A stretch of 64,000 bases of DNA from Chondrus crispus (Eukaryota > Rhodophyta > Florideophyceae > Gigartinales > Gigartinaceae), in contig NW_005179211.1 in the NCBI RefSeq assembly GCF_000350225.1, positions 172,666-236,665 of the forward strand. The letters are read 5' to 3'. The notes under the pieces are model-generated. The model made no database searches and was not told the DNA's origin. It saw only the letters and a program-made list of their open reading frames with translations. Every line of letters starts with the position of its first letter. The first letter of the stretch is position 1. This document shows positions 11,187 through 21,098 of this stretch, piece after piece. A program made the translations under genes and the position numbers.

Positions 11187-12255
11187 TAACTGATAGTGGG
11201 TTCACTTTCGTACAGAACGGGGGTCTGCAGTACGACAGAAATTTTAAATTGGGAAGGAGGGTGGCGAACAGTTTGCCGACAGAAATTACTCTAACTCGAA
11301 CCAGTAACAATTATCAGGATGGCTTGTTGCTACCGGTGTTCTGGTGCTTGTGAGCACATGGTCAGTTCAAGGAGATAGGGAGGTCGAGACATACAGTAGC
11401 TCCGAATGTGCCATGAACAATTCCGAAAGAAGTACGAAATCCTGCACCTACTTGTGGAAACTGCAGTATCCGACCGTGCCGGACCGAATACTTCATTTCT
11501 ACCCTGGTGTTATAGCGAACCAAACGAGAATTGCACACTGATACCACACGTTAATATCTGCAGGACTAACAATCGAATCAGAGTGATGTCCATGATCTTC
11601 GCCTGTTCGATAATTAAACTCCGTCTCCACGCCATCAGTATGTGCAGTACCCAGCAAGAACCCTCTGGACATGTATGCACGTAGCGTACGTGTCCCCATG
11701 CCCGCAATTTATCTACTCATTCATAGCCTGAATCTCCCGGATTTACTTTGCGGTTGAGGCTGCAACGGAAAGAACTGTCCGATCATGATTGTGTGCTGTC
11801 CGTCAATGGCGATCATGAATTTGTGCCGTGTGGGACAGCAGAAAGCGTGTCATGATTTTGAGACCCTAAAACTAAATATCAGTAATGCATAACTGTTCTC
11901 ACGAAATGTGGAATGAAAAATCTATATTTGCACATGGTGAACATTGCGTGTCAAATTTAGTGCAATATATGATTTGGGTGCAATCTCCCAAATATTTGAT
12001 TCAGATATGTTTCAAACAGCGCTCTCTCAGATCTGTAAAGCTTCCATTACAGGCTTCTTCATGGTAGCGCAGAGACAGCAGCCAGCCATTCATAGCTCGG
12101 CGTACCTGCTCAGTGAATATCAGTATTCACGGATTGCTAAACTGGTCATCCATCAGGCATTATCTGTTCCACAGAACAGTATCGCTGCTGCTTGTGTGGA
12201 GCTGCACCCACCATCACCCGAATTCTCGTGCTGCAGTGCTTGTAGTTGATACACG
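11187..12255. other. No gene recognised
   Basis: About 1.1 kb of unique-looking sequence with only short unsupported frames. Two near copies of GATCATGAWTTGTG lie at about 11782 and 11811. Nothing else stands out before the TATA box of the next gene. Confidence 0.4.
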
Positions 12256-12261
12256 CTCCAG

Positions 12262-12270
12262 TATATAAAA
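12262..12270 (+). promoter_or_regulatory. TATA box of the DUF7869-like gene
   Basis: TATATAAAA lies 91 bp before the first plausible ATG (12361) and is followed by AT-poor leader sequence. The spacing suits a class II promoter with a start site near 12295. Confidence 0.45.
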
Positions 12271-12360
12271 GGTAAAGAGGGTATCATCCTGGTCTCCGCG
12301 ATAAAGTTCCTCAACCCATCTAAACTGTTGGGGGCAACAACCCATCTCAAAACCATTCCA

Positions 12361-15300
12361 ATGACTACGACTAGGCATACGACTCGCGCAAAGCGCTCTA
12401 TTGCACAAGCGAGTAGCTCGAGGCATGGTGAACCGTTACATACCCCTGAGTCCCGCACTGTGGCTCCCCCACGCACATCACCGCGTAGTACTGCTCGGGA
12501 CTCGCAAAGCACCCCACTACGAAGCGGAAAGCGTCGCGTGCAGCTCGCGACGCCAACCACTCTACATACCCCTGAGTCCCGCCCTGTGAATCCCAACAAA
12601 CGCCAAGGAGCAGTCGTAAACGAGGTTGTCCGCCAACAGACCCCTCACGCACTGCTCAGAACTCGCAAAGCTCAGGATTGCGAGACGGGAAGCGTCGCGC
12701 CCTTTCTGCGACGCCAGCAACTTCACACACACCACTCTCAACGCCGCCAGACACAACGCAACTCTTTAATGTTCCCATCCGACACACCTCACCATGTCCC
12801 CCGGATTCTACCATGCGAAATCAACCCAGCCCGATCACAGCGATACGACGATCGCCCCAAAGGCGGTCATCAAGTGTTTCGCTGGCTTCCGGTACAGTGC
12901 AGCGTAAAGTGTGGAGCATCCGCTCATTGGTAATTGCAGCCCGAGGGATAGCTGCGGAACCCGAAGTAGCTCCAGCTACCCCAAATGCAGCAGAATATTC
13001 ACCACCCGAACTGCAAGAAGAAGATGCTCTAGCTACGCCAAATGCCGCAGAATATCGAGCACTGGAACCTGAAGATGAGTTGTCTAGATCTAGTAGTGAC
13101 GCTGAGTACCGTCCCCATCCACCCTCTAACACTCGAACGAAAAATGGACCCCCATCGCAACGAAGTCCGGCCAGTCGCAGTGTTGCAAACAGCGAGAAAT
13201 CACCTTTGAAAAAGAGAGTATACACGTACAAGAGTCGCCGTCGCGGCAAGGGTGTGGAGAGTGTGTTACTTCAATGACGCCGTGCCCACGCTGATACGTT
13301 CCAGAACATGGAGGTGGGTAAGTTAAAATGTTGTATCCATCGCCGTTGTTTTTACAAAGTTGACGCTCGGTACGTCAAGGCTCAAGTGCAACATGTATCT
13401 TTGCTGAATAGGGCGGGGAGACGAGCTTATCTGGAGGGCTTGTTGGAAGATAACTCAGGGATGTTCTTCTTCGATGGAAAGGCGGTGTGTTATAAGTTTC
13501 TAAAGAAGTCCCTGCAGTTTTCTAGGGATTTCCAGGGCTCTGTTAAAGGCACACCGCTTAGCAAGAGGAGGTCTTCCTTGACTTCTACTGTGAGAAACTC
13601 AGAAGCTAATCGACGGGACGCGGTCATATGCTTCCTTGAACGTCTTTCAGAAAGCACAGCCGACCATATGCCGGACCGAAACGAACAGCACTTGCCCTAT
13701 TTCCAAAAAGCCCAGGTCTTCGACATCTTCCTCTCTGAGTTCAGTCGCCTCCATTCGCGCGCCCCACCCACGCGAAGCTATTTTTTACGAGACATGGCAA
13801 AAGCACGTGCCCAACATCAAGGTGCGAAGGGTGCATAGGTTCACAGTGTGTTCCGAATGCGATCTCATTAGAGACCGGCTCTCCAAAGCCGGTACCGATG
13901 AGTCAGCAGCTCGGCTACTTCGTGAGCGAAAAACCACTCACAACGATATGGTTGCAGCGGAGCGGCGCGAGTACCAGAAGAAGTGTGATAGAGCAGGACT
14001 GTATCCTGCTAAGTATTTCTCTATAATTCTGGACGGTGCCGACCAGTCCGCCTTCGGTTTGCCGCATTTACTCTTCAATACTAAGCATACAAAGGGGCAC
14101 AGCATCAAAGTCAAGCTAATTGGAGTGCTTGAACATGGTCCCGTGAAACATCTGTCCCTGTTCACTATGACAGATGAATATGAGACAGGCGCGAATCACG
14201 TACTAGAAGCTCTTTATCGGACGCTGATGGTAAAGAATGAGAAGGGCCCACTCCCGGACACCCTGTTCGTGCAGATGGACAATTGCACTCGCGAAAATAA
14301 GAAAAGATACTTCTTCGGATACATGGAATCCCTGGTTGCATGGGGGTGTTTCAAGAAGTCTTTGTGTCGTTTCTACGAATTGGTCATAACCATTCTGACA
14401 TAGACCAAGCGTTCAGTTGCACTGCTCGCCGGCTCAGGCATCATGAGGCTATAACTCTAGAAGACCTGATCATTGAAAACGGGAAGGAATATAACCCTCC
14501 GCCTCACGTTGCTGATCTTCGCAAGATTATAAACTTCTCTGGGCTGTGTGACCAAAAAAGGTGATTGGAAAAGCCTCAACGGTTTTCCTATTTTCGATAT
14601 TTCAAGTTTCACCGTGTGGGGGGGATCCCAGAGTATCGTGGAAATTATTTTAACACTGCATGTTCCGCGTGGGTTGGGTGTAACGACGATGGGGGCTCTC
14701 TCAAGGTCGGGCAGTGCACCGGAGGCTTCCTGAAATTTGCACCTGACCTTGCCAAAACACCACCGACCGAAGCCACATGTCCTAACGATCTTGATAAAAT
14801 CAATACCCGTCTTGTGTCTGAGGAGACACGAGTGAATGACAAGAGAAAGTTAGCCCAGCTACGGCTTCTACGCAACCGCGTGTATGAATCAAGACTGGAG
14901 AGATTCCACTGGAATCTGCGCGACGTATTTGAGATGAAGGGAAAGTATAGAACAGTTACTGATGCGGTTGATGGCTTGCAAGACGAAATTGAACAGGATG
15001 AAGTTGAAATCGAGATGGAAGAACAACCCCTGCAAGACCTCGAATACGAATGTAATGACTTCGTGGCGGTACGCTGTTCTTCTTGCTCTATAGAAACCTT
15101 CCCGTTCTGGGTTGGGCGTGTCATATCAATTCACAAGGACGATGAAGGCGTAACTACGGATCTCACCATCCATTGGTGGGAAGTGTACAATGGTAAATGT
15201 GCCTGGACAGGTAAGTATGCACCTTCTAGGTTACATGACAACAGGAAGCCTTGGACAGAGTTTATCAGTGTCGCAACTGTTTTGTCCAGGTTTTCGGAGT

Positions 15301-15368
15301 TGAAGAAATCGAAAGAGATCAGCGCAGCAGCGGCGAGGCAAATTAGGCAGGCTCTTGGAGTTGCGTGA
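12361..15368 (+). pseudogene. DUF7869-like, transposase-type gene, broken
   Basis: A long coding region is spread over several frames. 12361-13277 is a Pro/Ser/Arg-rich, disordered N-terminus with internal repeats (HTPESRxV; ATPNAAEY twice). From 13308 a Cys/His part (KCCIHRRCF) is followed by an RNase H-like core: FSIILDGADQS, TLFVQMDNCTRENKK and GHNHSDIDQAFS resemble the acidic motifs of DUF7869 proteins, which are widespread in algae and marine animals. The C-terminus (FVAVRCSS...FWVGRVISIH, IHWWEVY) looks like a BAH/SH3-type barrel. Breaks: a frame change near 12700, TGA at 13275, frame changes near 13800 and 14345, and TGA at 14562. Small introns could explain some of these. The transposase role is inferred, not shown. 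Confidence 0.6.
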
Positions 15369-15411
15369 TATGCTGGGTGGCCTCCGCTACTCGGTGGTCT
15401 GCTTGACGCAG

Positions 15412-16180
15412 TCAGATACGGTAGTGAGGGTGCAATGCCCTGGTAAACTTTACAGTTTCCGAATTAGCCCTCAACGCCTCTAAACCAGCGCGAAGCGTAG
15501 CGAGACGACGAGTAATATTTGTGGAGCGCGTTTTCGTTTGTGCGATATCTGAGTCAAAACTGTTACCTTTCGATAGTAATTGAGTCCCTTTTATCCGTTG
15601 CTCTCGCAAGTGTCTCTCAACTGCAAACAGATCGGTCTGGAAGTTCTGTAGAAGCTGCCATACACGAGTGCGCAAGTTGATTTCGGAGGTCTGGGATTGT
15701 GGCTGTTGGGGCTGCTGTTGTTGAGGGGCGGCACCGAAGAGGGACGGAGGATTCTGTGATTGCGCACCGAACAATGAGGCCCCCTGCGCTGGCGTACCAA
15801 AGAGAGAAGGAGAGGACCCAGGCGCGCCGAATGATGCTGCCTTGGTCTGTGTCTGAGCACCGGAGCAGCGTTTCGGACGGTACCACGAAAGGAGCTTTGG
15901 GCCGGCACGCCAAACGTGGGTGCAGCAGTACCAAAGGTTGGTTGCGATGCACTTTGGGTTTGACCAAAGATATTCAGATCAGCTGAGCCTACAGCAGTAA
16001 CTGGCAAAAGAGCATCTGACTGCCTCCGGTCTCTCTACTGCAATATATATGCCACAAATGCGCATTACCATAGATATTTCTCCAGCGCACACCCCACCAT
16101 ACTGCAACGTTAGTTTTTTGAGGCCCGACATGTAGTTCGTTGATGTGAGCAAGTGTCGAAGGTTCCTTCGACGCAGACAT
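15412..16180 (-). pseudogene. Channel nucleoporin (FG repeat plus coiled coil) remnant
   Basis: The frame open from 15774 upstream contains FG repeats (SFGAPG, SLFGTPAQ, LFGAQSQ, LFGAAPQQQQ), then a helical, heptad-like region (RTRVWQLLQNFQTDL..., TNITRRLATLRAGL) ending at 15412. A second frame (16007 on) adds NIFGQTQ, PTFGTAA and PTFGVPA and joins the first after an indel near 15890. An ATG at 16180 starts a third short frame of unclear relation. FG repeats followed by a coiled coil are typical of the Nup62/Nup58/Nup54 central channel group. The gene is frame-broken and apparently short. It lies tail to tail with the transposase-type gene, 43 bp away. Confidence 0.55.
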
Positions 16181-16242
16181 AACTTTTATTTCTCTTCAAC
16201 CTTTCCTAGATCTACGAAATGCACATATTAAGCCGGAACAAA

Positions 16243-17600
16243 TTACCAATATGTATTGTCACGAAGCCACACTCCCTTGATGATATTGACCACCTTATCA
16301 ATTGACTTGGCAGTGGCTGGATGATCACCAGTAACCATGACAACTTTAACGCCGGCGCTCTGGCAAGAGGCGACAGCGTTCGCTACAGCCTCAAGAGGGG
16401 GGTCCAGAAGAGCCATCAAGCCGACAAATACCAAACCTTCCATGAGGCAGTTGCTCTCCTCCACATCAAAATCCAACCTGACAGGGAACTCGGCCGGGTC
16501 AAGATCCATCTTGGCGAATCCCAAGCGGCGCTCTCCTCTTTCCATCATGAAAGCGAGCTGCTCGTTGATAACAGCCTTGGCATCAGCATCGAAATGCATC
16601 ACACCCTCATTCGTGAGGACGCTTGTGCACCTCTCCATGACATGTTCAGGAGCCCCTTCATGCACAAACGGAGGCGATCTCGCCCGCGCTCACGATCGTG
16701 TTGTGGATGAGGCGAAGATTGCGGGTCGCCCCCTGGTGGTCGTGGCTTTGAAATCCCAGCGCATTGACAGATGTGATCTTCTCCGAAAACTTGAGAATAA
16801 CAGCCTCTGAAGCATCACCGTTGACCTTGCGTTCGTCAATTGACTTCTCCGGGGTATCATCAAGATGTTTAGCATCGAACATGGCCTTCGCGCAGTTCGC
16901 GCCGATGTAGAACAGCTCCTTGACGCACGAAACCTCAGTGTCAAACGTGGCTTCAGTCGCGGCCGTCTTCGTGGTGTACAGCGCATTTTTTTACGCGAGA
17001 TGGATAATAGTCATTCGGTTCTGTGTAAGATTACCTGTCTTGTCTGAGCAAATGCAAGTAGTAGATCCGAGCGTCTCGACAGCCTTCAGCTTCTTCACGA
17101 GCACTTGTTTCTTGGTCATACGCTTCGCGGACAATGTCAGGGAGACCGTCACAGTAGCAAGAAGACCTTCGGGGACATTTGCGACAATGATACCAATGCA
17201 GAACGCAATGTTGGTGATAACTTCAGTTCCCTTGATGAGACCGATGATGAAAAACCGAACACCGAGCGAGATTGCGACAGAAGAAATGATAATAACGAAA
17301 TGATGAATATCGAGCTGCAGGGTAGTGACCTCCGAGCTAGACCCAGCAGCGAGACCAGGAATGCGACCGAATACAGTACCATCACCAGTGTTGACAACAA
17401 TACCAACGCAAGTTCCATCGACAGCCAATGTACTAAAGAAGGCAAGATTCTTGGTCTTGAGGGGATTCTCATTAGTGCAATCAACGGTACGGCCGATGGG
17501 TTCGGACTCACCAGTGAGGGGGGAGTTGTCCACATTCAGCTCCTGATTTTCTGTCAGACGAATATCGGCTGGGAGTTTATCTCCCAATTTGACTTGGGCT
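16243..17600 (-). pseudogene. Na,K-ATPase-type (P-type IIC) alpha subunit fragment
   Basis: Three frame segments match the cytoplasmic and M3-M4 region of a P2C ATPase. 17600-16991 has [16 protein letters not shown] (actuator TGES), M4 [16 protein letters not shown] and the phosphorylation site [13 protein letters not shown] (usually DKTGT). 16990-16665 has the N-domain GDASEA. 16665-16243 has HEGAPEHVMERC, VGLMALLDPP and VMVTGDHPATAKSI. Frames break at TAA 16991 and near 16660-16750. The 5' part and everything after the P domain, including M5-M10, are missing. The intact protein would exchange Na+ and K+ at the plasma membrane. This fragment cannot. Confidence 0.8.
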
Positions 17601-17754
17601 TGGAGTTTGCGACGCGGGGGGGGCCGGGGGTGGACGTGACGATACGGGTCATCGTAGTGGGGCGGGGAGGCTTGAAGAGGGCTACAATCGCCAACTTCGA
17701 GCAAGTCCAGACAGGATTTAGGACTAAATTCCGTCGGCAGATTGTGACCAGGTA

Positions 17755-18581
17755 CAGGGGGGACGCGCAATAGTGCCCCTTTCATTATTGCCACCCTCGA
17801 ATTAGTGCCTCCAAAACTGGCAGACACAGGTTCTGCCACGTGTCATGTACGACGTCGTCATCGGCCACTCCTCATGCGCCTTAGCTCAATTGGTGACGTG
17901 ATGGCACCACACTCAATGACCCTAACATGAATCCTGAAAAGATCGCCAAAGCGAAGCGTACGCGCCTTACGATTGCACAGAAAATCGAGGTTGGGCATCT
18001 GCTGCAGGTCGGAAAGTTGGTCGAAATGAAACGGAAACTGATAATTCCATGGTGGATGGTATAGTAGGGTTTCTCTCCCGACTGAGCCTGGTGCCAGAAG
18101 ACGGCCTTGCAGAAACTGCAGAATTCTGCAGGAAAGATGTGGAGGAATGGATTGAGATCGAGACTAATGAGCTTGTGGCAGAAGCTTCTATTAGTGATGC
18201 TTGCAATTCAATACATTATGGTGGAGAGCTACAGAATCAGTCTGCCAGTGATGCTATGATGGATGACTGTGTGGCTGAAGACGAGTGTGAAATTACGGAG
18301 AGGCGGGCCGTACCGAGTGCTGTAGTGCTAGCAAGGTTGTTTGGGTCTTTGAAGAGTCTGGGTGTGGAGTGCGATGTGAGCAATGCCTTGTCGCACTTGA
18401 GGTCCGGAAAACGAGCTTTTCTAGAAGCTAGGCCTGAGAGACAGGGACAAAGGCAACAACAGCAGACTCTAATAACAGAGTTCTGGCCGGGTAAGGATTC
18501 TGCTTTCTGATTGTGCCGCTCCGAATTAGTGTCGTATTATTAGTCTTTACACAGGGCGGCACTAATGCGTAGGGTCGACTG
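17755..18581 (+). mobile_element. pogo/Tigger-type deletion derivative, copy 1
   Basis: The element starts CAGGGGGGACGCGCAATAGT and ends (reverse complement) CAGTCGACCCTACGCATTAG. The inverted ends share CGCATTAGTGCC-like cores and are flanked by TA at 17753-17754 and 18582-18583. This is the signature of Tc1/mariner-pogo elements. At 827 bp it keeps only the two ends of the transposase, so it must be mobilised in trans. It lies directly upstream of the ATPase fragment. Confidence 0.78.
17927..18510 (+). pseudogene. pogo/Tigger transposase, internally deleted
   Basis: ATG 17927 opens MNPEKIAKAKRTRLTIAQKI, the first helix-turn-helix of CENP-B/pogo transposases. The frame then shifts. From about 18049 it continues as the C-terminal tail (DVEEWIEIETNELV..., AVVLARLFGSLKSLG, QQQTLITEFWP) to the stop at 18510. 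The second DNA-binding domain and the whole DDE core are missing. The second copy at 38524-39107 has nearly the same deletion, so both come from one short progenitor. Confidence 0.72.
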
Positions 18582-18583
18582 TA

Positions 18584-20042
18584 TCAAATTTTTATATAAC
18601 TTAAATTGTACTGCACTTTCCAAGTAAAATTGTATGATAATTTTTTTGATTTGACCTATACAGAACCCCCCATCGCCCAGATTTAGAGAGAACATGTTGG
18701 ACGATAACTTCTAAACTATTTTGGTTGGTCCACTTCTGATTTTTACATATCACTACTACTGCTCTAAGCTTTACAACCATATAAATATATCTGGAATCCG
18801 AAGGGGTGCCCCTGGTACTGTTTGGTATCCCAAATTCTGGTTACCACCAAACCAGTGTTCAGGTTAGTAACCTCCGTACGATCTGCCGTATGTGTGGCCG
18901 CACCGCACCGCACGCCATTCGTTCTCCGGACGAAGCCCCCTCCCCTTAGGCTCGAACAAATGGGGAGGCGAGTGGTGACAGGCCTGTACAAGCGCCCCTG
19001 CCATCAGCGGACCTGGGCACCCCCCGTACGCGACTGAAGGCGCGAACGCCACCGCGAGGAAGCGACGACAGGAGAACTTCGCCGAGCTAGAGGGGTACGT
19101 GCCGATGATCAGGATCGTCCCGAGCTCAGAACAACGCCCTCGGCACCTCTCGCACACGCGCGTCCCAGTGGCAGCACTGCAAGACTGCCCGACGTGCTGT
19201 GCGACAACGAGAAAGGAATCAGGGTGAAGAGCTGATGGTGGCAGGAGAGATAAAACTTTGAATTCTTGAACGTGCAATATGCAAGTCACGGCTTCTTGCG
19301 CGATTCGTCCTCTATCACCATGCCAACGAAGACCGCAAATTTACGCAACGGTTAAGGGACCGAACGGCAGCTGCGGAGACCCATCGGAAAGTCTTGGTAA
19401 AAATGGCAAAGCAAGGAAAAGATAGCCATGAAAACATCCGAGAGCCCTCTGACTGGAATCGGGCAGAACAGGGCGAGTTGCATGGGCAGCCTACTGTGCG
19501 GTAAAGTAGACGCCCGTACCGCCAAGCTGGTTTCGGAAATCGCCGACGCTCGCCCGCATACAGCTCTACGACTCTCCCGGACGTCCTCAAAGGTCCGATG
19601 GGATGAAGAAGGAGACCACGCCAACGGTGATGCTCGCGGCGCCGACCCGCCCTCCAAAGGCCCTTTTACGGCGTGGAAGTAGCCCTAATCTATGGCACCT
19701 CAAGATATAGGAAGCGCCCATCAGAGAAACCAAAGGCGCGGGAGAGTGTAGGAAAGGAAGAGGAGCCCTGAGAGCGATGGTCGGCGGTCAGGGGGCGGCC
19801 GTCAGCACAAAGGAGAGAAAAAAAGGGGAGCTAAAAGAAAGGGAAATGGCACGACGGACGCGTCCTCCCAGAAACAAGCATTTTGACGATGGTAAGACGC
19901 CTAATTCCCCCTCGTCGCCGATAAGGGAAGGGGGTCCGAGGAGATGACATCCAAGCCATTTGGATAACGAATCGGGTTGCTAATGACGCCGTTCAAGTAT
20001 ATCAATCCGAGAGGCTTGTGATGGATGCCCACGAGTACATTT
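18584..20042. other. No gene recognised between pogo copy 1 and the split ORF
   Basis: AT-rich at first, GC-rich from about 18890. A plus-strand stretch near 19290-19500 reads as a charged helical peptide (RFVLYHHANEDRKF...) without a start. I see no recognisable domain, LTR or terminal repeat. Confidence 0.35.
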
Positions 20043-20258
20043 TCAAAGTTGTTCGTTCAAGAAGGCGTCGGCCCCCAAGTGATAGGCAAGGAAAATACTG
20101 CGGTCCCCGGTAGTGAAATCCGTCCAAGGACGCCGGTTGCGTTCCGGCACCGCTTCGGCGCGGTGCAGCAATTCTACGACCGACGCACACGACCAGGATA
20201 CGCGAGAGGAGCTCCGTTCGAAGGGGTGTAGAGGAACGTGGGGGAGGTCCGCCGCCAC
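20043..20258 (-). pseudogene. C-terminal half of the ORF split by element M
   Basis: On the minus strand the frame runs out of the target duplication (RVAADLPHVPLHPFERS...) to a stop at 20043. When element M and one CCTCC copy are ignored, the reading frame is continuous with 31462-32890. It corresponds to the C-terminal part of the antisense-ORF family described at 21099 and 51482, but lacks the long proline-rich tail. Confidence 0.6.
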
Positions 20259-20263
20259 CCTCC

Positions 20264-20846
20264 TGTCGTGCACTGATGCCACGTGGGGCAGCCTCAGGCA
20301 GAGCACGTGTGTTCGGAACGCAGGGTGAGTGGGATACGGGAGACCACCCGGTGATAGCCAGCAACGGGGTCCGGGCGCGCGTGCGCGGTAGGTAGAGTGG
20401 TAGGAAAGAAACAAGGCACGGAGCGTAGCAAGCAGTAAGCGGGCGAAGCGACAGCGAACGAGCGTAGGGAGGAGGAGATTCAGGGAAGTGGATGGGCTCG
20501 CGTGGTGTCGCACAGAGTGGGCGAGTACCGGCGCGAGGCTACTACCGAGAATCCAGAAACATCGGAAAGAACCCATGGCTTCGTGTCGTTTACTTTTGGG
20601 GCGGACGTCGACTATATAGTAGTCGCCGTCGGCAATAATAATAATAACCAGCTAAATAGAGTGGTATGACAACCTTCGACACGCGGGGTGGACACGTGGA
20701 GTATGACACGGGTATACGTGGGGTGTGACACAGATATACGTGGGGTATGACACAGATACACGTGCGGTATGACCACGGATACACGTGGGGTATGACCACG
20801 TGTACAACGCGTCCTGTCATGCAACAAAACGGTACAGTGCTCTACA
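20264..20846 (-). repeat. 3' LTR of element M
   Basis: 583 bp, matching 30871-31461 apart from scattered substitutions and an 8-bp length change in the U3 repeats. It is preceded on the minus strand by the polypurine tract. Confidence 0.95.
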
Positions 20847-20858
20847 CAGCCCCCTTCT
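20847..20858 (-). other. Polypurine tract of element M
   Basis: AGAAGGGGGCTG lies directly before the 3' LTR on the minus strand. A2 has AGAAGGGGG at the same place (53527-53535). This primes plus-strand DNA synthesis. Confidence 0.8.
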
Positions 20859-21098
20859 AAAAATAGAGCGTCCCCGCGAACCATGATTTCGGCAGGGAGT
20901 GGGCCGCCCTGGACAGCGTACAATCTCCCGGCGGCGCGGCAGCGCGCGGGGAGGGGTCGCGCTCTGATACGGAGGGTGGTACGGTACCAGGTACCGGAGT
21001 AGTGCAAAGGTCAAATTCCTGAGGCGTCCCGTTTGTTGACGTGCTCGCATCGAGGTTTCGGACAACCCTCAAACGTCCCGCGCGACCGGAAGGGGAAA

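Noticed and set aside
17105-17773. 222-codon plus-strand ORF over the ATPase fragment
   Set aside because: It is a shadow of the minus-strand P-ATPase frame, which has clear family motifs.
20043-20576. 177-codon minus-strand ORF crossing the left LTR boundary of element M
   Set aside because: Its first two thirds are LTR sequence (the same peptide appears from the other LTR at 31183). Only 20043-20258 is separate coding sequence.
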